Positions 22,376-33,892 are shown, counted from the first letter of the stretch. The stretch: DNA of 64,000 nucleotides from Neonectria sp. B-13 (GCA_002682825.1 NOKP01000009.1:310001-374000), one strand, 5' to 3'. Made by a program: numbers and translations. The notes: a model not told the origin generated them from the letters alone.

Positions 22376-23444
22376 TAGGTCACGGGTACGAGGATCATTA
22401 AGGCGGCGCGGATTGACTAAAACTTTGGCGTTACGGTTCAAGAACGGGATTCTGGTTGGCTTGGTTGCGACTCGCATGGATCAACAGCACTGGCAGACAC
22501 CGGCGGAGGACACCGGCGACGGCTTCTAGAAGGCGGCTATACAATAATGACTGAACGATAATGAAACGACTGAACTCCTCTCGACAACTTGCGCAACCTG
22601 ACTTGACGTCGAATCGTTAGTAGTATCCTTGTTCTTGGTGACGCCGAAGCAACTGACCTGAGAGAAAAAAGGTGAAGCCATCGCCCTTTACAGAATGATC
22701 GGAATTGTGTTATTCTGTCTCTCGAGGCGAACCCCGAGAGGACAAAACGCCGCGTATCGCACTTCAGTTGTAGTCCCAACAAGCCTCGCAAAGACTTCCC
22801 ATAGAGACCTGGGACGCGCACCCGTCTTCCCCTCGCGGGTATGCACGAGACGGCCCAGGCTCCGAGATTTCTGATGTCATTTGCAAACGTCGAATGACGC
22901 AGGGCCATCACTGGCAGACCTGGGATCCAAGCCTATTGGCGAAGACCGAGGTGAAGGTTGAAGCATACTCCGAATTTCCCACATGCGAGAGGCGACCCCG
23001 ACGGATCGGGATCTCGAGAGACTGGCTTGCGCCGGTCTCTCTGTTTGTAGCATGGAAACGCAGCGTTGTAAAGGGCGATGGCTTGAGGAGAAAGGAAAGG
23101 AGGAGAAAAGTTGGGCGGCGAGAATTTTCATATGGATGACTGTGTCTGCTTATGTAATCTGGCCCGCCCCAGGGTAAGTGCGCACGAGAATACCAGAGGG
23201 CAAACTCGTGCAGGGCGAGAATGAAGGTGTTGTAATTCTTCAATACCTGTTTGCATTGTTCTTGCTGGTTTGGTTTGGGTGGGCTTTTCCTATGAGTGTG
23301 TTCATTTGGATTGATGATGACATCCGGAGGCCACGAACAACCGACCTTGAACAGCTCAAAACCGCAATCTCTCAACATACTCACTTCCGATTCATAAAAA
23401 AGGCTCAATCGGTCAGTCATCACTCAAAGCCAATTCCTTCTCAA
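22376..23444. other. Convergent intergenic region, nothing recognised
   Basis: About 1.07 kb between the 3' ends of the CCC1-like and Zn2Cys6 genes. Only overlapping, low-quality open frames are present; both 3' untranslated regions should lie here. Confidence 0.5.
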
Positions 23445-25424
23445 TTAAACGCTCGTCGGGTACCTTGCTGGAGCTCCTTCCGGCTCGGATGGCATCTCAA
23501 ATGGACAAAACACCACACTCCCAGACGCCTCATTCGGCTGCGCCATCAACGGCCCCTTGAGCTCCATCTTGGCCATCAGAGGTCTGACCTACAACCGGAT
23601 TAGTCCGTTTCATGATGTCTCTTTGGACGATACATACCCTGTCAACGGCTGACGCATCGATACCCGCCTTCCGTATTGCATGCGCCATCTGAACAGCCAG
23701 CGACGCCGTCACAGTGTTCTGGTGACCAATCGCCACCATCAAATCCATCAAAGAGCCCATGTTGGCTTCGCTCTGCTGATTGGAAGAGTGGAGGAAATCT
23801 TCCAGAAACACGAACCCCGCCATGTACGCCGCAAACGCCACCATCGGGTTGCGGAACATGACAGTCACGTCGGCAAGTGAGGCCACGATGTTGAAGATCT
23901 CGTGGGCAGCGGGGAGTAGCCTCACCTGGGTCGCTGATAAGATATCTTTTGGGCTGTCGTACTTTTTTGCCCTTGCTGCGCCGATGCGGTGTAGGCAGAT
24001 GGCTGCAGTGTGTAGCTGGAGGTTGATAGTCACCGCTTCGCGATAGTTGTTTTGCTCGGGATTGCGCAGATGTTCCGGCAAGGTCACGAATGCCGTTGCA
24101 AGCGCGTTGTTCAGATATTGGTGTCGCTTCCAGAACACGCTGTTCTGAACGTCTGCGGGATCGGAATCTGTGTGATCCTGATAGGTGTGGTCGAGACATT
24201 CGTGGAACAGGTAGGTGGCTACAATTTTGCAAGCGTAGGCTGAGCATCTAACCTCATCGTGGTTTACGACTTGGGCCAAAGTAATTGAAGGCTCCTGTAT
24301 CCCGACTTCAAAAGCCTCCTCAGACGCAGGGAGCAGCGTTTGGATCTATGCAATGTTAGTGGGAAACTGTAGATTGGGCTCATCTTCCTGACCCGACGAG
24401 AATCCATCAAACACGGCCATCCCGTCGTACTGCTAGTGCCTCGATCACTGCGGAATATGGCCCACATGGTCCGCCTTCGTTCTTCCTGCTCGCACCAATC
24501 TTTGGGAGGAGGCATAGTCGGGCCCATTCCTCCCTCGGCGTCGAGTTGATGCAAGCCTAGAATCTGGCCCAGGCGCACGCATCTGGAAGTGCTCATCGAT
24601 GATCGAGAGAACCATAGAAACTTCACCTCGAAATAAGACAGGATCAAGAGGCACTGGACATGAGCAAGCGTGACAAATCGATCGCCTTCGCCCTGCTCCC
24701 GTTAGAAAAATCCATCGGCAGTCGGGTTCACGAACCTTCATCTCGTCAGCATCGAAATAATTGCGAGACCGGCGATAAAAAGCATTCGCGAGGTGGCCGT
24801 GAGTTGGAGAGACGGTAGCGGCAAGGGCCATGACGGCGTACTGTAGACAAATGGGAGGCTGCATGTGAGGAGGAAGATACAGCGAAGCGGGGTACCGCAA
24901 TGGATGAAGCATTGGCGCGTCGCAGTGAAGACTCGAGAAGTAGATGTTTGTCCTTGAAGTCTCAGTACGGGAGTTGAGGTTTGAGCAAGCGACTTACAGT
25001 TCCTCAACGACAGACTGCGGAGGGAGCTGTTCGAATCGGCCAGTCTCAATCAACTCATCCTCAGGTGACGCAGGAGGGTACTTCGAAGACGAAGACGAAG
25101 ACGCACTATTCTGACTAGTTTTCAATCGATATTCCAAGTCCTCTAAGCCATGATTAGCATCATCACAGGGCGCCGTGATGGAGAAGTAATGGCGTGTGTC
25201 GGATGCCACGTACTCAGTCGAGACTCCAACTCCTTCACTTTCGGCCTTGTTACCGTGATGACGGTCGGTTTTCGTGAAGCAGGGTACTGGCACTTCGCTC
25301 CTGATGAAGTGCATCGAGTGCATCCCTGCTGTAGTCGGTCGCATTTCAACTTGCGACTCCTGCACCGGTGGCAAGAATAGGGCATTGGTAAGGCTCCATT
25401 CTCAGGCGAGCTCGAGTCCGCCAT
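23445..25424 (-). CDS. Zn2Cys6 fungal transcription factor
   Basis: Protein of 574 residues in six exons: 25424..25214, 25142..24998, 24952..24736, 24692..24393, 24345..23638 and 23588..23445; five introns of 43-71 nt keep phase. The N-terminal binuclear zinc cluster reads C-x2-C-x6-C-x6-C-x2-C-x6-C starting at residue 18 (SCHRCRSRKLKCD...), followed by a short coiled coil (VKELESRLKDLEYRLK) and a Ser-rich linker. From about residue 110 there is the fungal-specific regulatory (fungal_trans) region, with TNIYFSSLHCDAPMLHP, CLLILSYFE and RRTMWAIFRSDR. The last intron (GTATGT..TTGTAG, 49 nt) also reads through as an open frame, but splicing gives the better C-terminus MAKMELKGPLMAQPNEASG...YPTSV. 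Target genes unknown; its neighbours are an iron transporter and a cupredoxin, which makes metal or oxidative regulation an idea only. Confidence 0.92.
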
Positions 25425-26105
25425 TCTGCAAAATCACGTCTAGATATCTTCGACTTGATAGGTTGAATCGCAAAGAGAAGTTGCGAAGCCGCCGACGGGA
25501 CACGATGCTTCGTTGGAGGTAGGTTGCTAGATTGATGTTTGTGGAACATTCGCGATGGCGGCTTATTCATCCAAGTACCGGTAGTGGATATCACATGCCC
25601 ACTAGCGGCACAAGCCGCAGTGGCGCAGTTGTCTACCAAAGGGGAAGCAGTACTAGGCGGGTTTCTAGAAGACCTTGAAAGCTGTCACGATATTGGTAGG
25701 TTGCTGCTATCACAAGGGACGTTCGTCTTTTTGTGACAAGAGCTTAGGCGTTTATCCCAACCGAATAGAGAAACAAGGCTTTTGTGTCGATTTCTAGGAA
25801 CCTTTAGGGATGTTCCGTCAAGTGATCATCGACTTATCCTATCAGTCGAACTGTGGCGCAGCACTAGTGGTCACTTACAAGCAAAGGAGTGAGTTGAATG
25901 CAAACAATCTATTGTTGTGAAGTACTATGTACTGTGAAGTGTAAAGGAATGTATCGAGAAGAGTAAGCGCAAGTAACCCAACCAAGCCCGCTCCAAAATG
26001 CAATTTCGCCCAGTCCTATCCATTTGTCTATCGCATTGCCATGTATTTTAAAGAAAGTCGCCGTGTCGGCCCTGTTGTCTAATCCAACTATTGGAAAGTG
26101 ACTGC
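25425..26105. other. Promoter region of the Zn2Cys6 gene and 3' flank of the cupredoxin gene
   Basis: About 680 nt. It must contain the Zn2Cys6 promoter and the cupredoxin 3' untranslated region, both minus strand. The part from 25740 to 26090 is AT-rich. No gene recognised. Confidence 0.5.
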
Positions 26106-26666
26106 TTAGAAGCCGCCGTTGGGGTTGGGGTTGACAATGACATCGCCACCCTGCTCGTAGGGGGGAATGACAGAGACGCCAGTCAGGGCAGCAAGCTCCT
26201 TGTGGCGGCGGAGGCTGAAGTCCTGGTTGTCGAAGTTCTGGTTGATGACACCAGCCATGCCGTTCTGGCAGTGGTTGCCCTTTTGCTGGGGGCAGTAGTA
26301 CCAGATGGGCTTGCTATCGTCGGCGATGACAATCTGGAAGACGTTGTCGGCCTGGCCCTCGGGGGTGAAGAAGTTGAAGCCGGAGAAGAAGCCGGAGCCG
26401 CCGGCAAGGGGCACGCAGGGCTCACCGAAGCTGGACTGGGCGATGGAGTGGTTCATGGGGAGGAAGTGCCACTCGACAACGTCGCCAACCTCGGCGACAA
26501 CGTTGTCGGGGTCGAAGCGGAGACCGCCGAGGCCAGCGACGACCGAGTGGGTGACACCGGTGAGAGAGACAGTGCCGTCGGGGCTGTCGTAGGTGGTGGG
26601 AGTGGGCGCAGCGGAAACGCTGGCGGCGAGGAGGAGGGCAGCAGAGATGGACTTGAAGGAGAACAT
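26106..26666 (-). CDS. Secreted cupredoxin-like protein
   Basis: Single-exon protein of 186 residues. A classical signal peptide (MFSFKSISAALLLAASVSA, cleavage likely before APTPT) precedes one cupredoxin domain. Candidate type-1 copper ligands are His in MNHSIAQ, Cys in WYYCPQQ, His in KGNHCQ and Met in NGMAG, in the order seen in fungal extracellular plastocyanin-like proteins; the Cys in GEPCVP may pair with the Cys in NHCQ. There is no Ser-rich tail or GPI signal, so it is probably a soluble secreted protein. Fungal relatives are often strongly expressed during growth or infection, but their role is unsettled. The frame remains open upstream of this ATG through a minisatellite as far as 26936; the ATG at 26666 is chosen because the signal peptide begins there and no other ATG lies downstream of the likely transcription start. 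Confidence 0.9.
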   Translation of the reverse strand: MFSFKSISAALLLAASVSAAPTPTTYDSPDGTVSLTGVTHSVVAGLGGLRFDPDNVVAEVGDVVEWHFLPMNHSIAQSSFGEPCVPLAGGSGFFSGFNFFTPEGQADNVFQIVIADDSKPIWYYCPQQKGNHCQNGMAGVINQNFDNQDFSLRRHKELAALTGVSVIPPYEQGGDVIVNPNPNGGF

Positions 26667-26714
26667 TCTGAAGTATTTGAGTGGAGGTTGAAGTTGAAGT
26701 GGTGTTGTGTTGTT

Positions 26715-26867
26715 GAGTGTAGTGTTGTGAGTGTAGCGTGGCGAGTGTAGTGTGGTGAGTGTAGTGTGGTGAGTGTAGGTGGTGAGTGTAGTGTGGTGAG
26801 TGTAGTGTGGTGAGTGTAGTGTGGTGAGTGTAGTGTGGTGAGTGTAGTGTGGTGAGTGTAGGTTGTG
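26715..26867. repeat. 14-nt minisatellite in the cupredoxin leader
   Basis: About eleven head-to-tail copies of the 14-mer GAGTGTAGTGTGGT (plus strand), several perfect, one 13-nt variant and divergent units at both ends. It lies 50-200 nt upstream of the cupredoxin ATG, downstream of a TATA box, so it should be transcribed as part of the leader (sense ACCACACTACACTC). Confidence 0.92.
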
Positions 26868-26925
26868 GTTGTAAGAGGCTGTTGTGTTGTGATGATGAGA
26901 TTCCATTTGAGCCGACATGCCCTCC

Positions 26926-26933
26926 ATTATATA
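26926..26933 (-). promoter_or_regulatory. TATA box of the cupredoxin gene
   Basis: TATATAAT on the minus strand, 260 nt before the ATG. Transcription starting 25-40 nt downstream would give a leader made largely of the minisatellite and free of ATG. Confidence 0.55.
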
Positions 26934-29304
26934 CACAATCGCACATATTCATCCCAGAGTGAGGCTCTATGGAAATCTCACCAACAGCCCTCAGCCTCCG
27001 GAGTGCAGCCATTCCGCGATCCTTAGCTCTCGTGCTCATCTCGTCAGTCTCCTAAGCCGCCACGAGGGTGGACGATGCCTCGGAGACGAGCTTTTCCGGC
27101 TCAAGTCAGCATCACCGCCCCGCGACTTAGTGCACTTCCCGGAGCTCTGCTATTGGGTCTGTCCGGCTTGGAGCTTACAGCTTCTGGTGGCCGTCAGCGT
27201 GGCTAAGGCTAGCCCCCAAGTGCTGCGCCCCGGCGTGGACTGCCCGATCTCTAAATCTGGGGAACTGCGACCGAGCGGCCGACTGTTGTCAGCTTGAACG
27301 GGCCTAGGCGGCTTATTTTTAGGACTTGTATTTGCAACTCCCGGGATGATGCACGTGGCGGATTTTCTTATGCTGTGTAATATTACTACCACGTACGCAT
27401 GCTGCGTTGTCTTTGAACCTTCCACCTAAACCAAGGTAAGTAAGAAACAAAACAGATGGCTGGGCCACGAGGTAACCCTCTATAATGAGGATACTCAACG
27501 CGGGCTTGCTTCTCGGCCTCTCCCGCGCGGTGCTGACAAGTGGCTTCGGAATGGGTAGGCATCTGTAACTACCGATCCAGTCTTGAGAAATCCCTCATCA
27601 CTACTCAGTCAGATAGTAGCCTGCGCCGGAGAATAACTTCTTACTCAGCACGTCCATAACAGCCATTGACGGCCTTATTGGGAGATTGTTTGCAAGCCTG
27701 ATCTCCGTGACCAATGCTGGATATGAAATTCACCATTATACCGCTTCCGCCCCCAACCTGACTGTTGCCGATGACATGTAATCCGGCAGAGGTGACCAAT
27801 CTCAACAATTACAATCTGCACACAAGAAGATTGCCGAGAATAGAACCAAGCCAAATGTTGTGCACTCCAAAGTCCAATTCTCCAGGTAGTGGTGGAAGTA
27901 GGGCTGCTGACAAGCTGATGCGACGATGCAGAAGTGCCGTCTGCCTTGGCGAATTCCCGTCATCTCAGCTTCCCCAGTCTATTTTCAAGAGTACTCAGCT
28001 TTACTCTGCTTCCGGCACATAGTAAGCCGCCGCCATCCACATCATCTTGGCTCCAGGCGAGCTCGTGCATGGAATCAGTAAATGCAACCCCTGGCTAGGG
28101 CATTCCGGGCATAAGCTTGCTCTGAGTCTGATATCCAGCAAGCCACTGACCTTTTAAATGTCGCAAAATCTTCCTTAGGTGAGCTTAGATGACGCTTAGG
28201 TACTATCATAGTGGTACTTTGATCAATATGATTTCCCTAGTGGAGACCTGAAGTCGTCATCTTGGGCTGATGTCTAGAATTGTACTTTCCCAAAATACAC
28301 GACACCTTGAAATGCACCGGCAGACAGGACCTCGGGTAAAGCCTTTACTATTTGTGAAGACTGCGGTAGTTGTATAAGGTAAAGTATGCTGTCAAGTACA
28401 TACCTGCTTATTCTTCTCTATTCTACTCAAACATTCATGTCATACTGACTTGTTAGGTTTTCTAGACCGTTCAATACGTCCTTAACCTTCACCACGGCGT
28501 CAATTGTGTCGTTTGAGACCCCGTCGCCAAATTATAAATGGTATTTCCTCCTCTGTTCGGTTTCTGAGACAAGGAGTCTCTACGATACCAACGGTTCTCT
28601 ATACGCTGACTGGTTGGAAAATATTCCTATCTATTGTCCATCCTCCGCATTAACTCCTAACTTATAGCTTGTTGGAATACTCCACGTTGCGATAAGAAAA
28701 ATGGTTTGACGTGATTTGTTCCATCTTACTTGAGAGTATGCTTCCTTTCTCAGCATTCACCTGGCGCGCGCTCCGTATGCTAAACATGTTTGAAAGAGCA
28801 AGCGTCGTCCTGTCTCTAATGATATGGTAAAAAGCCAGCAGCAGCTCTCGATAACGAAATGGCTTAACAACCTGTCATTGCTATAGAAGGTGCAGACAGT
28901 ACGAAGGTGGAGAAATGTTGCGTTGATGTCCGGCAAGGTAGGCACGTAATCATTACAAGTCAACCAGAGTGCTTGATTCCGATGGCCAAGACGACTCATC
29001 ACATGACTGGCGAAGATGAACCTGGAAAGTCTCGTCTGTCCAGAGAGCGCCACTCAGACGAAACCTACAAGAAAGAGCACGTAAGTGAGTAGTTCCTCGA
29101 TTAGAGACAGCGTACCTACTGAATGGTTGGCGAATCATCTCTTGTGCAGCATATACAAGCGAGGCAAGCAAATCCAGTGTTCTATCCTTCAATCTTCATA
29201 CAGTCTATCTAGAATACAGGCCGTCGTAGCTATAGTAATATACAATTATCTCATCAACATTTGTGGTACATCAGTGTCACAGTTCATCCAATCGTACAAT
29301 CAGC
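26934..29304. other. 2.4-kb gene-free, partly AT-rich region
   Basis: Between the cupredoxin promoter and the 3' end of the MTF2-like gene. From about 27.4 to 28.75 kb only one open frame reaches 60 codons (85 codons at 27765-28022) and stop codons are dense. No transposon domain is recognisable. It resembles the AT-rich island at 1-2.7 kb. Confidence 0.5.
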
Positions 29305-30690
29305 TCAGTACGAGTGCAGCTTACCGCCCTCGTCCTGTCTCTGCTCCCGCTCCCGCTCCTTCTCCTCCTCCCTCTCCTTCTCCTCCTCCTCTTCTTTCTC
29401 CTGCTCCTCTTCACGCTCTTGTTGTGTCTGGATGCCTTGTTGCTTGAACGAGTAGGTGGTATAGTTGACGAGCTCCAGTAGTCGGTTATCCATAGTGTTG
29501 TCGTAAGGAGGCAGCTCGGTCATGGCCATGACGAAGCGACCCTGTGCACCCCAAGCGCAACCATGCAGCTGTTCTTGGATCTGCACGAGCAGGGCGTCAA
29601 TGTCCGTGTCTGAATAGAGCCCGACCGACCTCATCTCCTCCATCGCCTCAACAGCAGAGACGAGGTCGCCGAAGCGGTTCCAGTGGATCAGGGCGAGCTT
29701 GTGGAACAAGGACGTGGAGATGCCAAGCACGTAGGAGGGGAGCCCGAGCGACTTGATGCGAGGGAGGATGTTGAAGGCCAGGGGGGACGACTGGGCAAAT
29801 GCCGTGTCGAGAAGGCCAAGGCCGGTGGCCAAGTAGTGGGGGTAAAGAGGGCCATGGACGTCCATGATCATGGCGGGCGCTTTGGGCGCTTTGGGCGATT
29901 TGGGCTCGGTCTGTTTGGCTTCCTTCTCCTCTGCTTGCTTCTTTGTCTTCGGCCCCCGTCTCTTGGCCGATTTCGACTGAGCGGCTTGGGCAATGCCGAG
30001 CCTTTCCGGCAGTGAAAATACTTCTTTTTCCATCACCTGCCACAGCTCGACGTCCGACCGACAGGCCGTCATCAACGCATCGACTCTCTCCTTCTCCCGG
30101 TTGCGGATCTGGCTGTATCGCTTCCACTCGGCCATTTGCTTGGCCTCTGCCTCATCCAATCCGATCATGTCGCTGAGCCTGGGGCGTTTCGGCGCCAGTT
30201 CAAACTTGCCGAGAGCCACTTCCGCAGCGTTCCGGAGGGATTGGGGGTAGCGCTGCAGGAACTGGTCGCTGAACTCGCTGCCACGGGCTTGGTCGACGAT
30301 GGAACTCGCCATCGGCTGGTCACCCAATCCAGAGCTGGCGTTCAATCTCTGGACCGACCGGGTGTCGGGAAACTCAGGCCGTTTCTTCGGCCTGGGCATA
30401 CGGCCTTGGGCAATCTCATCGAAGATGCCCTTGAAGATGTCCACCTCACTTGGAGTAATGGTTGAGGGCTTGGCTTCAGCGGCGAGAGTCGATTCATGCC
30501 CCTCTGCATGCTCCTCGTTATCCCATTCAAAAGGGATAGAGCTGTCATTCTTGTTGGGGTTTATGTTGGAGTCCTTTGGAGGCCGGGTGGCCAGGGTGGC
30601 TCGTTGAATGAGAAAAAAAGGTGCAGGACGTCGACAAACCCGTTGCAGAGTCCGCGTCTGGTAGAGAAAGGGGAGAAAATTAGGAGGCAT
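29305..30690 (-). CDS. MTF2: MTF2/Nam1-like mitochondrial RNA-processing factor
   Basis: Single-exon protein of 461 residues. The N-terminus is rich in Arg, Ser and Thr with few acids (RTLQRVCRRPAPFFLIQRATLATR), fitting a mitochondrial targeting sequence. The region from about residue 170 onward (FELAPKRPRLSDMIGLDEAEAKQMAEWKRYSQIRNREKERVDALMTACRSDVELWQVMEKEVFSL) and the segment MDVHGPLYPHYLATGLGLLDTAF...SPLAFNILPRIKSLG match, as I recall it, the Mtf2-like C-terminal domain of fungi. Yeast Mtf2/Nam1 couples mitochondrial transcription with RNA processing and translation. A Lys/Glu/Pro-rich linker lies between the two blocks and the C-terminus is a Glu/Arg-rich, repeat-derived helix (about residues 425-450). 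Divergent from CMR1 across 358 nt. Confidence 0.8.
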   Translation of the reverse strand: MPPNFLPFLYQTRTLQRVCRRPAPFFLIQRATLATRPPKDSNINPNKNDSSIPFEWDNEEHAEGHESTLAAEAKPSTITPSEVDIFKGIFDEIAQGRMPRPKKRPEFPDTRSVQRLNASSGLGDQPMASSIVDQARGSEFSDQFLQRYPQSLRNAAEVALGKFELAPKRPRLSDMIGLDEAEAKQMAEWKRYSQIRNREKERVDALMTACRSDVELWQVMEKEVFSLPERLGIAQAAQSKSAKRRGPKTKKQAEEKEAKQTEPKSPKAPKAPAMIMDVHGPLYPHYLATGLGLLDTAFAQSSPLAFNILPRIKSLGLPSYVLGISTSLFHKLALIHWNRFGDLVSAVEAMEEMRSVGLYSDTDIDALLVQIQEQLHGCAWGAQGRFVMAMTELPPYDNTMDNRLLELVNYTTYSFKQQGIQTQQEREEEQEKEEEEEKEREEEKEREREQRQDEGGKLHSY

Positions 30691-31048
30691 TATGCCAGTG
30701 CAATCAATGGATTGCCTCTGATTCTGGTGAGTGTCTCATTCGAACACTGAGCTCTGATCTTGAACTTCATCTTGAAAATTGAATCACTGGTGCCGTGGCG
30801 GCAAAACTTCGGAAGTGAAACGCACGGTCTTTTTAGGAGCGCGTGACTTCGCGCCAAAACAAGTCGCGCTCTCCCGCGCCGCGCATCGCATCCTTGCACT
30901 TCACGTTTACGCCTCGTGCCTCGTCGCCCACTTTCGCAGTCGTTGCCACTATTCTTGGAGAATCTCTGTGCTTTGGTCGTTGAGTCTTTCTTTTTCTGAA
31001 TTATCGTTTCCTCAACCTGTTCCTCAACCGTCTGCGGCTTTGTTCACA
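30691..31048. promoter_or_regulatory. Shared divergent promoter, MTF2-like / CMR1
   Basis: 358 nt between the two start codons. It contains several GCGC-rich words and, at 30848-30860, TTCGCGCCAAAAC, whose reverse complement GTTTTGGCGCGAA matches the E2F-type consensus TTTSSCGC and overlaps the MBF-like core. Such sites drive G1/S genes in many eukaryotes. Confidence 0.5.
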
Positions 31049-32644
31049 ATGTCACCACCAAAGGATGGCGCGCCGATGAGCGCCTTTGAGCGCCGAAGGC
31101 TCGAAAACATTGCCAGCAACCAAAAATTGCTAAACAATGCGGCCGAAGTGGCCAAGAAAATAACCCCGAAAACACCCATCAAGTCAACTCCGCCGAAGGC
31201 CAAGACCAGGAGTCGAAGCTCGGGGGTCAAGCGAGAATCACTACGACCGACGAGAATGAGTTCGAGACTGGCTGGGTTGGAGGCAGACAACGAAACCCTG
31301 AAGCGCAAGATGGAGGTAGAAGCGGAGTCGGCCGCCGAAATCGCCAAGGCCAAGAAGCTGAGGGTTAGTGGGGATTTAAACCTCGGCGATATAAGTGTCG
31401 ATGGCAAGAAATGGGAGGCTGGTGTCGGCGGGCTTAAGGGCCTCGTTCGAGGAGCACAGCCAGGTGTTCGGACCTTTACCGAAGAGGACGTCAAAGAGAC
31501 AACCACGAAGGAATTGAAGGAATTGAGGCTGCGAATGAGCAGTCTCAAGCTATACGAACACTGGATCCCGAATGGTAAGTTGTCAAAACTTGTGGCAGCG
31601 CGTTTCTAACAAACCGCAGATATAAAAATCACACCGCAACGTGCATACGCGCTTGGGTTCCACCCAAGCGAAACGAAGCCAATTGTTTTCGCAGGAGATA
31701 AAGAGGGCGCTATGGGCGTCTTTGACGCATCGCAGACAACACCCGAAGTCGACGACGATGACGAGGACACCGATATCCCAGACCCAAACATTTCGGCGTT
31801 TAAAACTCACAGCCGGACCATTACGGGCTTTGTGTTTCCTCAAAATGACCATAACAGCGTCTATTCCTCGTCATACGATTCCTCCATTCGAAGGATGGAC
31901 TTGGAGAAAGAAACCTCGGTTCAGGTGTTTGCCCCATCGGATGTGAACGAGGACATGCCAATCTCGGCACTGGACATGGCCGACTCCGAACCTAACCTAC
32001 TCTTTTTCTCAACTCTCGACGGCGGCGTTGGCCGCTATGACTTGAGAACGCCCGACGATGCCGATATCTGGATCCTGTCGGCTCAAAAAATCGGTGGTTT
32101 CTCGCTGCATCCCCTGCAGCCTCACTTAATTGCGACCGCGTCTCTTGACCGAACCCTCAAAATCTGGGATTTACGCAAAATCACTGGAAAGGGTGACATG
32201 CGTCACCCGGCGCTTGTCGGCGAACACGGCTCGCGCCTGTCGGTATCGCACGCATCGTGGGGTCCGGGTGGCCACATTGCGACGTCGTCTTATGATGACA
32301 CGGTCAAAATTTACGACTTTTCTGACGCCGGGTCCTGGAAACCCGGCAAAGACATCAGCTCCGATGCGATGGAGCCAGCTCACAAGGTCCGGCATAACAA
32401 CCAGACTGGTCGATGGGTTACCATCTTGAAACCTCAATGGCAAAAAAGACCCAACGACGGGATTCAGAAATTTGTTATCGGCAACATGAATCGGTTCGTT
32501 GATGTTTTTGCTGCGGACGGAAGTCAGCTGGCACAGCTAGATGGCGATGGAATCTCGGCGGTGCCGGCCGTCGCCCAATTCCATCCGACGATGGACTGGG
32601 TTGCAGGCGCAACCGCAAGCGGTAAATTATGTTTGTGGCAATAG
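31049..32644 (+). CDS. CMR1: DNA damage-binding WD40 protein CMR1 (WDR76 family)
   Basis: Protein of 516 residues. Exons 31049..31574 and 31620..32644, with a 45-nt intron (GTAAGT..CCGCAG) that splits the codon for Asp in WIPNDIKITP. The N-terminal 170 residues are basic and disordered (KTPIKSTPPKAKTRSRSSGVKRE) and contain the conserved SAFERRRLENIASNQKLL start. The rest is a WD40 propeller with clear repeats such as LIATASLDRTLKIWDLRK and IATSSYDDTVKIYDFSD; KFVIGNMNRFVDVFAADG and the terminal SGKLCLWQ are also typical of CMR1. Yeast Cmr1 binds chromatin and damaged DNA and gathers at replication-stress foci with misfolded or unassembled proteins. The ATG at 31049 was chosen as the start of the conserved N-terminus, although the frame is open further upstream. 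Confidence 0.93.
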
Positions 32645-33892
32645 AGCCAAAGAGCAAGGATGGGTGGATACCTATGTACACTATGTTTCCAGGTTATGGA
32701 GTTGGGCTGTTTCGCAAGGCTGGATGGATTTGATTGACTCGACTGGACAAACGAGGCAGCGGAGTCTGGGGAACGGCACTTGTCTCAGAACATGCACAAA
32801 GGATGCCCAAATGCGCCAAGCGGGCTGATACGGTTACAGCGGAGACGTGTGCAAACTGCTGATGTTGGTTTCTAGACTAGACCTGACTCGTGTGAGTCCC
32901 TGTACGAATACAAACTAATGAATGCTGCCGTCAAGGTTTCTAACTCATCCGCGGCTTCATTCAAGTCCCACACACTCGACCGTGATGCGATCATCTCAAC
33001 GAGTCCCTAATACGACCACGTGCATCCAGTTAAGGAGACCTCGTCCATCCCTCGGAAGTCGCGGGACCATAACGATCACCTCGACAACTCAGCCATCCGA
33101 AATTACCGTGGGACCCTTATCTGGATCCTCTGACCTCGAAGCAGGTTGCATGTGATCGGTCCTGGTGAAGAGTGACAACCAGGCCGGGTAGAGTCAGCGC
33201 CCCGCTGGCGTCATTGTATTATCGATAAGGGGCCTGCCAATCACGGCTGCCCAGTGCTCCACGACCAGTTCCCAGTGACACCTTCAGGGCCCAAGCTCGC
33301 TCCACTGCCACGTCCCTACAGGCCGCCGGGGCCCCGCTGCACGCGCTGAGCCGTACCTAGGCACCCGGCTAGGTTGCCTAGCAGACATCGCCGTACAACC
33401 CTTCGCAGTGCGTTTTGACCTCCGTGACCTCCACTCCATTATCTTTCGCCGAATCAGGCAATACCTTACCTCATTCCGACATCTGGGGATGCGACCTGGT
33501 CCTCGTTCCCTCGTAACCATCTCGGCTTCACACTTTGTCCATCATCGACGACTCTTGGCCTCGCTCCCGCGCCTGTGCCACATATCCCTCGGGAGACTTC
33601 AATTCATCAGGGTCCACTCCGACGGACACCCATGTCCAACCCTGCCGCACCTTGACGATAGTTTGTTTGGTCTTAGCGATTGCTCTTTGGTGCTTTCCTC
33701 CGGGTTCTTGCAGCGCAAATCGAATCGGCGACACCGACGCCTTCTATCCTCTACGCAACTTTCATCCCCGGCATACCTTTCCTCGCGGCGACGCCCACGA
33801 TTCCCCGATAATCCGGTCTCCGTTTTCCCAGACTCCGCCGGCCGCGACGCCTCCCGCTCCTTCGTCGTCATCCCCGCCCGATCTTCACAACC
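32645..33892. other. Intergenic region and promoter of ATG26
   Basis: About 1.25 kb. The part from 33400 to 33892 is C/T-rich and most likely the ATG26 promoter and leader; open frames there on both strands have no protein features. Nothing else recognised. Confidence 0.5.

Noticed and set aside
18874..26666. Secondary-metabolite cluster (ligase, transporter, Zn2Cys6 regulator, secreted cupredoxin)
   Set aside because: No polyketide synthase, peptide synthetase, terpene cyclase or P450 is present; the transporter is an iron/manganese carrier.
26091..26750. 219-codon plus-strand frame opposite the cupredoxin gene
   Set aside because: Val/Gly/Glu-rich mirror of the antisense coding sequence; no start context or family features.
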